From contig OX637402.1 of NCBI GenBank assembly GCA_951799425.1, positions 1,674,501-1,738,500 on the forward strand: a DNA stretch of 64,000 nt. Direction: 5' to 3'. Positions 50,005-63,716 of the stretch are shown piece after piece. Below the pieces are notes generated by a model. That model worked only from the letters and a program-made list of their open reading frames with translations. It was not told the origin of the DNA and made no database searches. The position numbers were made by a program, and so were the translations under genes. How positions within the stretch are numbered: the first letter of the stretch is position 1; each line of letters opens with the position of its first letter. The DNA is from Ilex aquifolium (Eukaryota; Streptophyta; Magnoliopsida; Aquifoliales; Aquifoliaceae).

Positions 50005-51527
50005 TGTAACACCCCGAATTTTCTTTTATATATTTATAGAGATATATATATATAGTAAATAAAAAGTGTAAATATGTAGATATATGTAGTGACATAAGAA
50101 TAAACCCTAGGAATAAATGCTATGGAGACAATTTGATTGGGAAGTTACGTGTCGAAGATGTTTAAACTTGGAAAGGGTGATTAGACAAGTTTCTAAAAGT
50201 TTGTAGGTCAAAATAATGATTCCATTGAATCCGGAAGGTCGAAAAATATTGGGAGTGGTAATATGGATGTATTGGAAGTTAGGAAGTGTCTCGGAGTTAA
50301 AATACACTTTAGCGAGAATTTGGGTAAAAATGGGTATTGAACACTACTTAGTGTATTGGCCATAACTTTTTATCTTTAAGTCCAATTGATCTGAAATTTT
50401 TACAGTAGATAGTAGACATCTAGGGCTACAAACGTATGTCTCATGAACATTTTCCAATTCGACCTCTAAATGGGTCACAACGGCATTGGAAGTTGAAACA
50501 AAAATCTGGCAGTCAAACCGTACCGGTACGCCGAACTCCAGTAGCTAAACCGTACCGGTACGCCCGATAAAGCCAGCCCGATCCGACTGCGGGTCTTTCT
50601 CCATTTCCTCCACTATAAATACATTTTTTCACCTCCTTAGCCTTCATTACACCACTCCAAACCCTAGAAAACATAAGAGAGGAAGAGAAAAAGAGAGAAA
50701 CACAAGATCAAGAGAAAACAAGAGATTGAAGGGTTGATTCAAGATCAAAGCCCTAATTTTTCCAAGAACATCAAGGTAGGGGTTTTCTCTCACTCACTTA
50801 CATTGAGGCTAGGGTATTTATATATGTATGTTTTTGCTATCAATGGTATATATATGCTATAGAATCATCATCTCTTAGGCTTTTTGCAAAGATTACATTG
50901 TTAGGGTTTAATACCCATTAAATCTCTTTTCTAGCTTTAAAACCCTAGTTTTTGGGAGAGTGATGTATTTCTTCTTAAATGCTTCTTTATTATGAACTTC
51001 GAAAACCATAGTTGTTTGTGTGGGGTAGAAAAATGATGTTATTGCGATCTCATGTATTTTCCCTGTTGGTTGGGGAATTGTTACATAATATATCTTGGGG
51101 ATTTTGGAGAGATGCGTGTAAAATGATATAAATATTGGAACGGTATGCTTGGTTGGGTTATTTGTGATGCCTTGAGGGTGAGAGGTTCCTTATAAGGATG
51201 CTCATGCCAAGAGAGGAGAGTATGTGATTTCCCTCAAGAGGTTCCTTATAAGGATGCTTGAGTTTGTGATGCCTTGAGGGTGAGAGGTTCCTTATAAGGA
51301 TGTTCATGCCAAGAGAGGAGAGTATGTGATTTTCCTTAAGAGGTTCCTTATAAGGATGCTTAAGAAACTAAGCCTTGAGGGTGAGAGGTTCCTTATAAGG
51401 ATGCTCATGCCAAAAGAGGATAGTATGTAATTTTCCTCAAGAGGTTCCTTATAAGGATGCTTGAGTAACCAAGCCTTGAGGGTGAGAGGTTCCTTATAAG
51501 GATGCTCATGCCAAAAGAGGACAATAT
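50005..51527 (+). repeat. Unit U33, 1523 bp
   Basis: TATA box at 50614. tgtattggcc, caaacgtatg; private gaagagaaaaagag in the leader and ttttccctgttgg near 51057. Confidence 0.95.
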
Positions 51528-53050
51528 TGTAACACCCCGAATTTTCTTTTATATATTTATAGAGATATATATATATAGTAAATAAAAAGTGTAAATATGT
51601 AGATATATGTAGTGACATAAGAATAAACCCTAGGAATAAATGCTATGGAGACAATTTGATTGGGAAGTTACGTGTCGAAGATGTTTAAACTTGGAAAGGG
51701 TGATTAGACAAGTTTCTAAAAGTTTGTAGGTCAAAATAATGATTCCATTGAATCCGGAAGGTCGAAAAATATTGGGAGTGGTAATATGGATGTATTGGAA
51801 GTTAGGAAGTGTCTCGGAGTTAAAATACACTTTAGCGAGAATTTGGGTAAAAATGGGTATTGAACACTACTTAGTGTTTTGGCCATAACTTTTTATCTTT
51901 AAGTCCAATTGATCTGAAATTTTTACAGTAGATAGTAGACATCTAGGGCTACAAACGTATGTCTCATGAACATTTTCCAATTCGACCTCTAAATGGGTCA
52001 CAACGGCATTGGAAGTTGAAACAAAAATCTGGCAGTCAAACCGTACCGGTACGCCGAACTCCAGTAGCTAAACCGTACCGGTACGCCCGATAAAGCCAGC
52101 CCGATCCGACTGCGGGTCTTTCTCCATTTCTTCCACTATAAATACATTTTTTCACCTCCTTAGCCTTCATTACACCACTCCAAACCCTAGAAAACATAAG
52201 AGAGGAAGAGAGAAAGAGAGAAACACAAGATCAAGAGAAAACAAGAGATTGAAGGGTTGATTCAAGATCAAAGCCCTAATTTTTCCAAGAACATCAAGGT
52301 AGGGGTTTTCTCTCACTCACTTACATTGAGGCTAGGGTATTTATATATGTATGTTTTTGCTATCAATGGTATATATATGCTATAGAATCATCATCTCTTA
52401 GGCTTTTTGCAAAGATTACATTGTTAGGGTTTAATACCCATTAAATCTCTTTTCTAGCTTTAAAACCCTAGTTTTTGGGAGAGTGATGTATTTCTTCTTA
52501 AATGCTTCTTTATTATGAACTTCGAAAACCATAGTTGTTTGTGTGGGGTAGAAAAATGATGTTATTGCGATCTCATGTATTTTCCTTGTTGGTTGGGGAA
52601 TTGTTACATAATATATCTTGGGGATTTTGGAGAGATGCGTGTAAAATGATATAAATATTGGAACGGTATGCTTGGTTGGGTTATTTGTGATGCCTTGAGG
52701 GTGAGAGGTTCCTTATAAGGATGCTTATGCCAAGAGAGGAGAGTATGTGATTTCCCTCAAGAGGTTCCTTATAAGGATGCTTGAGTTTGTGATGCCTTGA
52801 GGGTGAGAGGTTCCTTATAAGGATGTTCATGCCAAGAGAGGAGAGTATGTGATTTTCCTTAAGAGGTTCCTTATAAGGATGCTTAAGAAACTAAGCCTTG
52901 AGGGTGAGAGGTTCCTTATAAGGATGCTCATGCCAAAAGAGGATAGTATGTAATTTTCCTCAAGAGGTTCCTTATAAGGATGCTTGAGTAACCAAGCCTT
53001 GAGGGTGAGAGGTTCCTTATAAGGATGCTCATGCCAAAAGAGGACAATAT
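51528..53050 (+). repeat. Unit U34, 1523 bp
   Basis: TATA box at 52137, preceded by a private tttcttccac. ttttggcc, caaacgtatg; private gatgcttatgcc in the first module. Confidence 0.95.
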
Positions 53051-54573
53051 TGTAACACCCCGAATTTTCTTTTATATATTTATAGAGATATATATATATA
53101 GTAAATAAAAAGTGTAAATATGTAGATATATGTAGTGACATAAGAATAAACCCTAGGAATAAATGCTATGGAGACAATTTGATTGGGAAGTTACGTGTCG
53201 AAGATGTTTAAACTTGGAAAGGGTGATTAGACAAGTTTCTAAAAGTTTGTAGGTCAAAATAATGATTCCATTGAATCCGGAAGGTCGAAAAACATTGGGA
53301 GTGGTAATATGGATGTATTGGAAGTTAGGAAGTGTCTCGGAGTTAAAATACACTTTAGCGAGAATTTGGGTAAAAATGGGTATTGAACACTACTTAGTGT
53401 TTTGGCCATAACTTTTTATCTTTAAGTCCAATTGATCTGAAATTTTTACAGTAGATAGTAGACATCTAGGGCTACAAAAGTATGTCTCATGAACATTTTC
53501 CAATTCGACCTCTAAATGGGTGACAACGGCATTGGAAGTTGAAACAAAAATCTGGCAGTCAAACCGTACCGGTACGCCGAACTCCAGTAGCTAAACCGTA
53601 CCGGTACGCCCGATAAAGCCAGCCCGATCCGACTGCGGGTCTTTCTCCATTTCCTCCACTATAAATACATTTTTTCACCTCCTTAGCCTTCATTACACCA
53701 CTCCAAACCCTAGAAAACATAAGAGAGGAAGAGAGAAAGAGAGAAACACAAGATCAAGAGAAAACAAGAGATTGAAGGGTTGATTCAAGATCAAAGCCCT
53801 AATTTTTCCAAGAACATCAAGGTAGGGGTTTTCTCTCACTCACTTACATTGAGGCTAGGGTATTTATATATGTATGTTTTTGCTATCAATGGTATATATA
53901 TGCTATAGAATCATCATCTCTTAGGCTTTTTGCAAAGATTACATTGTTAGGGTTTAATACCCATTAAATCTCTTTTCTAGCTTTAAAACCCTAGTTTTTG
54001 GGAGAGTGATGTATTTCTTCTTAAATGCTTCTTTATTATGAACTTCGAAAACCATAGTTGTTTGTGTGGGGTAGAAAAATGATGTTATTGGGATCTCATG
54101 TATTTTCCTTGTTGGTTGGGGAATTGTTACATAATATATCTTGGGGATTTTGGAGAGATGCGTGTAAAATGATATAAATATTGGAACGGTATGCTTGGTT
54201 GGGTTGTTTGTGATGCCTTGAGGGTGAGATGTTCCTTATAAGGATGCTCATGCCAAGAGAGGAGAGTATGTGATTTCCCTCAAGAGGTTCCTTATAAGGA
54301 TGCTTGAGTTTGTGATGCCTTGAGGGTGAGAGGTTCCTTATAAGGATGTTCATGCCAAGAGAGGAGAGTATGTGATTTTCCTTAAGAGGTTCCTTATAAG
54401 GATGCTTAAGAAACTAAGCCTTGAGGGTGAGAGGTTCCTTATAAGGATGCTCATGCCAAAAGAGGATAGTATGTAATTTTCCTCAAGAGGTTCCTTATAA
54501 GGATGCTTGAGTAACCAAGCCTTGAGGGTGAGAGGTTCCTTATAAGGATGCTCATGCCAAAAGAGGACAATAT
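53051..54573 (+). repeat. Unit U35, 1523 bp
   Basis: TATA box at 53660. aacattggg after the 12-bp block, gggtgacaacgg, attgggatctc, gagatgttcc in the first module. Confidence 0.95.
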
Positions 54574-56095
54574 TGTAACACCCCGAATTTTCTTTTATAT
54601 ATTTATAGAGATATATATATATAGTAAATAAAAAGTGTAAATATGTAGATATATGTAGTGACATAAGAATAAACCCTAGGAATAAATGCTATGGAGACAA
54701 TTTGATTGGGAAGTTACGTGTCGAAGATGTTTAAACTTGGAAAGGGTGATTAGACAAGTTTCTAAAAGTTTGTAGGTCAAAATAATGATTCCATTGAATC
54801 CGGAAGGTCGAAAAACATTGGGAGTGGTAATATGGATGTATTGGAAGTTAGGAAGTGTCTCGGAGTTAAAATACACTTTAGCGAGAATTTGGGTAAAAAT
54901 GGGTATTGAACACTACTTAGTGTTTTGGCCATAACTTTTTATCTTTAAGTCGAATTGATCTGAAATTTTTACAGTAGATAGTAGACATCTAGGGCTACAA
55001 AAGTATGTCTCATGAACATTTTCCAATTCGACCTCTAAATGGGTGACAACGGCATTGGAAGTTGAAACAAAAATCTGGCAGTCAAACCGTACCGGTACGC
55101 CGAACTCCAGTAGCTAAACCGTACCGGTACGCCCGATAAAGCCAGCCCGATCCGACTGCGGGTCTTTCTCCATTTCCTCCACTATAAATACATTTTTTCA
55201 CCTCCTTAGCCTTCATTACACCACTCCAAACCCTAGAAAACATAAGAGAGGAAGAGAGAAAGAGAGAAACACAAGATCAAGAGAAAACAAGAGATTGAAG
55301 GGTTGATTCAAGATCAAAGCCCTAATTTTTCCAAGAACATCAAGGTAGGGGTTTTCTCTCACTCACTTACATTGAGGCTAGGGTATTTATATATGTATGT
55401 TTTTGCTATCAATGGTATATATATGCTATAGAATCATCATCTCTTAGGCTTTTTGCAAAGATTACATTGTTAGGGTTTAATACCCATTAAATCTCTTTTC
55501 TAGCTTTAAAACCCTAGTTTTTGGGAGAGTGATGTATTTCTTCTTAAATGCTTCTTTATTATGAACTTCGAAAACCATAGTTGTTTGTGTGGGGTAGAAA
55601 AATGATGTTATTGTGATCTCATGTATTTTCCTTGTTGGTTGGGGAATTGTTACATAATATATCTTGGGGATTTTGGAGAGATGCGTGTAAAATGATATAA
55701 ATATTGGAACGGTATGCTTGGTTGGGTTGTTTGTGATGCCTTGAGGGTGAGAGGTTCCTTATAAGGATGCTCATGCCAAGAGAGGAGAGTATGTGATTTC
55801 CCTCAAGAGATTCCTTATAAGGATGCTTGAGTTTGTGATGCCTTGAGGGTGAGAGGTTCCTTATAAGGATGGTCATGCCAAGAGAGGAGAGTATGTGATT
55901 TTCCTTAAGAGGTTCCTTATAAGGATGCTTAAGAAACTAAGCCTTGAGGGTGAGAGGTTCCTTATAAGGATGCTCATGCCAAAGAGGATAGTATGTAATT
56001 TTCCTCAAGAGGTTCCTTATAAGGATGCTTGAGTAACCAAGCCTTGAGGGTGAGAGGTTTCTTATAAGGATGCTCATGCCAAAAGAGGACAATAT
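54574..56095 (+). repeat. Unit U36, 1522 bp
   Basis: TATA box at 55183. attccattg; private gtcgaattgatc near 54950; agagattcc in module 2; one-base deletion gccaaagagg; seventh CArG TCTTATAAGG (56060-56069). First member of the right-hand trimer. Confidence 0.95.
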
Positions 56096-57620
56096 TGTAA
56101 CACCCCGAATTTTCTTTTATATATTTATAGAGATATATATATTTATAGTAAATAAAAAGTGTAAATATGTAGATATATGTAGTGACATAAGAATAAACCC
56201 TAGGAATAAATGCTATGGAGACAATTTGATTGGGAAGTTACGTGTCGAAGATGTTTAAACTTGGAAAGGGTGATTAGACAAGTTTCTAAAAGTTTGTAGG
56301 TCAAAATAATGATTACATTGAATCCGGAAGGTCGAAAAACATTGGGAGTGGTAATATGGATGTATTGGAAGTTAGGAAGTGTCTCGGAGTTAAAATACAC
56401 TTTAGCGAGAATTTGGGTAAAAATGGGTATTGAACACTACTTAGTGTTTTGGCCATAACTTTTTATCTTTAAGTCCAATTGATCTGAAATTTTTACAGTA
56501 GATGGTAGACATCTAGGGCTACAAACGTATGTCACATGAACATTTTCCAATTCGACCTCTAAATGGGTGACAACGGCATTGGAAGTTGAAACAAAAATCT
56601 GGCAGTCAAACCGTACCGGTACGCCGAACTCCAGTAGCTAAACCGTACCGGTACGCCCGATAAAGCCAGCCCGATCCGACTGCGGGTCTTTCTCCATTTC
56701 CTCCACTATAAATACATTTTTTCACCTCCTTAGCCTTCATTACACCACTCCAAACCCTAGAAAACATAAGAGAGGAAGAGAGAAAGAGAGAAACACAAGA
56801 TCAAGAGAAAACAAGAGATTGAAGGGTTGATTCAAGATCAAAGCCCTAATTTTTCCAAGAACATCAAGGTAGGGGTTTTCTCTCACTCACTTACATTGAG
56901 GCTAGGGTATTTATATATGTATGTTTTTGCTATCAATGGTATATATATGCTATAGAATCATCATCTCTTAGGCTTTTTGCAAAGATTACATTGTTAGGGT
57001 TTAATACCCATTAAATCTCTTTTCTAGCTTTAAAACCCTAGTTTTTGGGAGAGTGATGTATTTCTTCTTAAATGCTTCTTTATTATGAACTTCGAAAACC
57101 ATAGTTGTTTGTGTGGGGTAGAAAAATGATGTTATTGTGATCTCATGTATTTTCCTTGTTGGTTGGGGAATTGTTACATAATATATCTTGGGGATTTTGG
57201 AGAGATGCGTGTAAAATGATATAAATATTGGAACGGTATGCTTGGTTGGGTTGTTTGTGATGCCTTGAGGGTGAGATGTTCCTTATAAGGATGCTCATGC
57301 CAAGAGAGGAGAGTATGTGATTTCCCTCAAGAGGTTCCTTATAAGGATGCTTGAGTTTGTGATGCCTTGAGGGTGAGAGGTTCCTTATAAGGATGTTCAT
57401 GCCAAGAGAGGAGAGTATGTGATTTTCCTTAAGAGGTTCCTTATAAGGATGCTTAAGAAACTAAGCCTTGAGGGTGAGAGGTTCCTTATAAGGATGCTCA
57501 TGCCAAAAGAGGATAGTATGTAATTTTCCTCAAGAGGTTCCTTATAAGGATGCTTGAGTAACCAAGCCTTGAGGGTGAGAGGTTTCATATAAGGATGCTC
57601 ATGCCAAAAGAGGACAATAT
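56096..57620 (+). repeat. Unit U37, 1525 bp
   Basis: TATA box at 56707. TA tract interrupted (atatttatag); attacattg, agatggtag, gtcacatgaac; gagatgttcc; seventh CArG TCATATAAGG (57585-57594). Confidence 0.95.
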
Positions 57621-59145
57621 TGTAACACCCCGAATTTTCTTTTATATATTTATAGATATATATATATATATAGTAAATAAAAAGTGTAAATATGTAGATA
57701 TATGTAGTGACATAAGAATAAACCCTAGGAATAAATGCTATGGAGACAATTTGATTGGGAAGTTACGTGTCGAAGATGTTTAAACTTGGAAAGGGTGATT
57801 AGACAAGTTTCTAAAAGTTTGTAGGTCAAAATAATGATTACATTGAATCCGGAAGGTCGAAAAACATTGGGAGTGGTAATATGGATGTATTGGAAGTTAG
57901 GAAGTGTCTCGGAGTTAAAATACACTTTAGCGAGAATTTGGGTAAAAATGGGTATTGAACACTACTTAGTGTTTTGGCCATAACTTTTTATCTTTAAGTC
58001 CAATTGATCTGAAATTTTTACAGTAGATGGTAGACATCTAGGGCTACAAACGTATGTCACATGAACATTTTCCAATTCGACCTCTAAATGGGTGACAACG
58101 GCATTGGAAGTTGAAACAAAAATCTGGCAGTCAAACCGTACCGGTACGCCGAACTCCAGTAGCTAAACCGTACCGGTACGCCCGATAAAGCCAGCCCGAT
58201 CCGACTGCGGGTCTTTCTCCATTTCCTCCACTATAAATACATTTTTTCACCTCCTTAGCCTTCATTACACCACTCCAAACCCTAGAAAACATAAGAGAGG
58301 AAGAGAGAAAGAGAGAAACACAAGATCAAGAGAAAACAAGAGATTGAAGGGTTGATTCAAGATCAAAGCCCTAATTTTTCCAAGAACATCAAGGTAGGGG
58401 TTTTCTCTCACTCACTTACATTGAGGCTAGGGTATTTATATATGTATGTTTTTGCTATCAATGGTATATATATGCTATAGAATCATCATCTCTTAGGCTT
58501 TTTGCAAAGATTACATTGTTAGGGTTTAATACCCATTAAATCTCTTTTCTAGCTTTAAAACCCTAGTTTTTGGGAGAGTGATGTATTTCTTCTTAAATGC
58601 TTCTTTATTATGAACTTCGAAAACCATAGTTGTTTGTGTGGGGTAGAAAAATGATGTTATTGTGATCTCATGTATTTTCCTTGTTTGTTGGGGAATTGTT
58701 ACATAATATATCTTGGGGATTTTGGAGAGATGCGTGTAAAATGATATAAATATTGGAACGGTATGCTTGGTTGGGTTGTTTGTGATGCCTTGAGGGTGAG
58801 ATGTTCCTTATAAGGATGCTCATGCCAAGAGAGGAGAGTATGTGATTTCCCTCAAGAGGTTCCTTATAAGGATGCTTGAGTTTGTGATGCCTTGAGGGTG
58901 AGAGGTTCCTTATAAGGATGTTCATGCCAAGAGAGGAGAGTATGTGATTTTCCTTAAGAGGTTCCTTATAAGGATGCTTAAGAAACTAAGCCTTGAGGGT
59001 GAGAGGTTCCTTATAAGGATGCTCATGCCAAAAGAGGATAGTATGTAATTTTCCTCAAGAGGTTCCTTATAAGGATGCTTGAGTAACCAAGCCTTGAGGG
59101 TGAGAGGTTCCTTATAAGGATGCTCATGCCAAAAGAGGACAATAT
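57621..59145 (+). repeat. Unit U38, 1525 bp
   Basis: TATA box at 58232. tatagatatata (shared only with U41), attacattg, gtcacatgaac; private ccttgtttgttgg near 58680; gagatgttcc. Confidence 0.95.
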
Positions 59146-60667
59146 TGTAACACCCCGAATTTTCTTTTATATATTTATAGAGATATATATATATAGTAAA
59201 TAAAAAGTGTAAATATGTAGATATATGTAGTGACATAAGAATAAACCCTAGGAATAAATGCTATGGAGACAATTTGATTGGGAAGTTACGTGTCGAAGAT
59301 GTTTAAACTTGGAAAGGGTGATTAGACAAGTTTCTAAAAGTTTGTAGGTCAAAATAATGATTCCATTGAATCCGGAAGGTCGAAAAACATTGGGAGTGGT
59401 AATATGGATGTATTGGAAGTTAGGAAGTGTCTCGGAGTTAAAATACACTTTAGCGAGAATTTGGGTAAAAATGGGTATTGAACACTACTTAGTGTTTTGG
59501 CCATAACTTTTTATCTTTAAGTCCAATTGATGTGAAATTTTTACAGTAGATAGTAGACATCTAGGGCTACAAAAGTATGTCTCATGAACATTTTCCAATT
59601 CGACCTCTAAATGGGTGACAACGGCATTGGAAGTTGAAACAAAAATCTGGCAGTCAAACCGTACCGGTACGCCGAACTCCAGTAGCTAAACCGTACCGGT
59701 ACGCCCGATAAAGCCAGCCCGATCCGACTGCGGGTCTTTCTCCATTTCCTCCACTATAAATACATTTTTTCACCTCCTTAGCCTTCATTACACCACTCCA
59801 AACCCTAGAAAACATAAGAGAGGAAGAGAGAAAGAGAGAAACACAAGATCAAGAGAAAACAAGAGATTGAAGGGTTGATTCAAGATCAAAGCCCTAATTT
59901 TTCCAAGAACATCAAGGTAGGGGTTTTCTCTCACTCACTTACATTGAGGCTAGGGTATTTATATATGTATGTTTTTGCTATCAATGGTATATATATGCTA
60001 TAGAATCATCATCTCTTAGGCTTTTTGCAAAGATTACATTGTTAGGGTTTAATACCCATTAAATCTCTTTTCTAGCTTTAAAACCCTAGTTTTTGGGAGA
60101 GTGATGTATTTCTTCTTAAATGCTTCTTTATTATGAACTTCGAAAACCATAGTTGTTTGTGTGGGGTAGAAAAATGATGTTATTGTGATCTCATGTATTT
60201 TCCTTGTTGGTTGGGGAATTGTTACATAATATATCTTGGGGATTTTGGAGAGATGCGTGTAAAATGATATAAATATTGGAACGGTATGCTTGGTTGGGTT
60301 GTTCGTGATGCCTTGAGGGTGAGAGGTTCCTTATAAGGATGCTCATGCCAAGAGAGGAGAGTATGTGATTTCCCTCAAGAGATTCCTTATAAGGATGCTT
60401 GAGTTTGTGATGCCTTGAGGGTGAGAGGTTCCTTATAAGGATGTTCATGCCAAGAGAGGAGAGTATGTGATTTTCCTTAAGAGGTTCCTTATAAGGATGC
60501 TTAAGAAACTAAGCCTTGAGGGTGAGATGTTCCTTATAAGGATGCTCATGCCAAAGAGGATAGTATGTAATTTTCCTCAAGAGGTTCCTTATAAGGATGC
60601 TTGAGTAACCAAGCCTTGAGGGTGAGAGGTTTCTTATAAGGATGCTCATGCCAAAAGAGGACAATAT
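59146..60667 (+). repeat. Unit U39, 1522 bp
   Basis: TATA box at 59755. attccattg as U36; private gatgtgaaattt near 59529 and gttcgtgatg near 60301; agagattcc; gagatgttcc in module 5; gccaaagagg; seventh CArG TCTTATAAGG (60632-60641). Confidence 0.95.
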
Positions 60668-62191
60668 TGTAACACCCCGAATTTTCTTTTATATATTTAT
60701 AGAGATATATATATATATAGTAAATAAAAAGTGTAAATATGTAGATATATGTAGTGACATAAGAATAAACCCTAGGAATAAATGCTATGGAGACAATTTG
60801 ATTGGGAAGTTACGTGTCGAAGATGTTTAAACTTGGAAAGGGTGATTAGACAAGTTTCTAAAAGTTTGCAGGTCAAAATAATGATTACATTGAATCCGGA
60901 AGGTCGAAAAACATTGGGAGTGGTAATATGGATGTATTGGAAGTTAGGAAGTGTCTCGGAGTTAAAATACACTTTAGCGAGAATTTGGGTAAAAATGGGT
61001 ATTGAACACTACTTAGTGTTTTGGCCATAACTTTTTATCTTTAAGTCCAATTGATCTGAAATTTTTACAGTAGATGGTAGACATCTAGGGCTACAAACGT
61101 ATGTCACATGAACATTTTCCAATTCGACCTCTAAATGGGTGACAACGGCATTGGAAGTTGAAACAAAAATCTGGCAGTCAAACCGTACCGGTACGCCGAA
61201 CTCCAGTAGCTAAACCGTACCGGTACGCCCGATAAAGCCAGCCCGATCCGACTGCGGGTCTTTCTCCATTTCCTCCACTATAAATACATTTTTTCACCTC
61301 CTTAGCCTTCATTACACCACTCCAAACCCTAGAAAACATAAGAGAGGAAGAGAGAAAGAGAGAAACACAAGATCAAGAGAAAACAAGAGATTAAAGGGTT
61401 GATTCAAGATCAAAGCCCTAATTTTTCCAAGAACATCAAGGTAGGGGTTTTCTCTCACTCACTTACATTGAGGCTAGGGTATTTATATATGTATGTTTTT
61501 GCTATCAATGGTATATATATGCTATAGAATCATCATCTCTTAGGCTTTTTGCAAAGATTACATTGTTAGGGTTTAATACCCATTAAATCTCTTTTCTAGC
61601 TTTAAAACCCTAGTTTTTGGGAGAGTGATGTATTTCTTCTTAAATGCTTCTTTATTATGAACTTCGAAAACCATAGTTGTTTGTGTGGGGTAGAAAAATG
61701 ATGTTATTGTGATCTCATGTATTTTCCTTGTTGGTTGGGGAATTGTTACATAATATATCTTGGGGATTTTGGAGAGATGCGTGTAAAATGATATAAATAT
61801 TGGAACGGTATGCTTGGTTGGGTTGTTTGTGATGCCTTGAGGGTGAGAGGTTGCTTATAAGGATGCTCATGCCAAGAGAGGAGAGTATGTGATTTCCCTC
61901 AAGAGGTTCCTTATAAGGATGCTTGAGTTTGTGATGCCTTGAGGGTGAGAGGTTCCTTATAAGGATGTTCATGCCAAGAGAGGAGAGTATGTGATTTTCC
62001 TTAAGAGGTTCCTTATAAGGATGCTTAAGAAACTAAGCCTTGAGGGTGAGAGGTTCCTTATAAGGATGCTCATGCCAAAGAGGATAGTATGTAATTTTCC
62101 TCAAGAGGTTCCTTATAAGGATGCTTGAGTAACCAAGCCTTGAGGGTGAGAGGTTTCTTATAAGGATGCTCATGCCAAAAGAGGACAATAT
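60668..62191 (+). repeat. Unit U40, 1524 bp
   Basis: TATA box at 61279. attacattg and gtcacatgaac as U37; private gtttgcaggtc and gagattaaaggg; first CArG GCTTATAAGG (61853-61862); gccaaagagg; seventh CArG TCTTATAAGG (62156-62165). Confidence 0.95.
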
Positions 62192-63716
62192 TGTAACACC
62201 CCGAATTTTCTTTTATATATTTATAGATATATATATATATATAGTAAATAAAAAGTGTAAATATGTAGATATATGTAGTGACATAAGAATAAACCCTAGG
62301 AATAAATGCTATGGAGACAATTTGATTGGGAAGTTACGTGTCGAAGATGTTTAAACTTGGAAAGGGTGATTAGACAAGTTTCTAAAAGTTTGTAGGTCAA
62401 AATAATGATTACATTGAATCCGGAAGGTCGAAAAACATTGGGAGTGGTAATATGGATGTATTGGAAGTTAGGAAGTGTCTCGGAGTTAAAATACACTTTA
62501 GCGAGAATTTGGGTAAAAATGGGTATTGAACACTACTTAGTGTTTTGGCCATAACTTTTTATCTTTAAGTCCAATTGATCTGAAATTTTTACAGTAGATA
62601 GTAGACATCTAGGGCTACAAAAGTATGTCTCATGAACATTTTCCAATTCGACCTCTAAATGGGTGACAACGGCATTGGAAGTTGAAACAAAAATCTGGAA
62701 GTCAAACCGTACCGGTACGCCGAACTCCAGTAGCTAAACCGTACCGGTACGCCCGATAAAGCCAGCCCGATCCGACTGCGGGTCTTTCTCCATTTCCTCC
62801 ACTATAAATACATTTTTTCACCTCCTTAGCCTTCATTACACCACTCCAAACCCTAGAAAACATAAGAGAGGAAGAGAGAAAGAGAGAAACACAAGATCAA
62901 GAGAAAACAAGAGATTGAAGGGTTGATTCAAGATCAAAGCCCTAATTTTTCCAAGAACATCAAGGTAGGGGTTTTCTCTCACTCACTTACATTGCGGCTA
63001 GGGTATTTATATATGTATGTTTTTGCTATCAATGGTATATATATGCTATAGAATCATCATCTCTTAGGCTTTTTGCAAAGATTACATTGTTAGGGTTTAA
63101 TACCCATTAAATCTCTTTTCTAGCTTTAAAACCCTAGTTTTTGGGAGAGTGATGTATTTCTTCTTAAATGCTTCTTTATTATGAACTTCGAAAACCATAG
63201 TTGTTTGTGTGGGGTAGAAAAATGATGTTATTGTGATCTCATGTATTTTCCTTGTTGGTTGGGGAATTGTTACATAATATATCTTGGGGATTTTGGAGAG
63301 ATGCGTGTAAAATGATATAAATATTGGAACGGTATGCTTGGTTGGGTTGTTTGTGATGCCTTGAGGGTGAGATGTTCCTTATAAGGATGCTCATGCCAAG
63401 AGAGGAGAGTATGTGATTTCCCTCAAGAGGTTCCTTATAAGGATGCTTGAGTTTGTGATGCCTTGAGGGTGAGAGGTTCCTTATAAGGATGTTCATGCCA
63501 AGAGAGGAGAGTATGTGATTTTCCTTAAGAGGTTCCTTATAAGGATGCTTAAGAAACTAAGCCTTGAGGGTGAGAGGTTCCTTATAAGGATGCTCATGCC
63601 AAAAGAGGATAGTATGTAATTTTCCTCAAGAGGTTCCTTATAAGGATGCTTGAGTAACCAAGCCTTGAGGGTGAGAGTTTCCTTATAAGGATGCTCATGC
63701 CAAAAGAGGACAATAT
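62192..63716 (+). repeat. Unit U41, 1525 bp
   Basis: TATA box at 62803. tatagatatata and attacattg as U38, but agatagtag and gtctcatgaac further right, as U39. Private ctggaagtc and cattgcggctagg; gagagtttcc before an intact seventh CArG. Confidence 0.95.

Larger units (their letters stand above)
54574..63716 (+). repeat. Trimer higher-order repeat, rounds of 4572 and 4571 bp
   Basis: U36/U39, U37/U40 and U38/U41 pair by shared marks: agagattcc and attccattg; gtcacatgaac with the longer TA tract; tatagatatata. U42 begins a third round. Confidence 0.8.
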
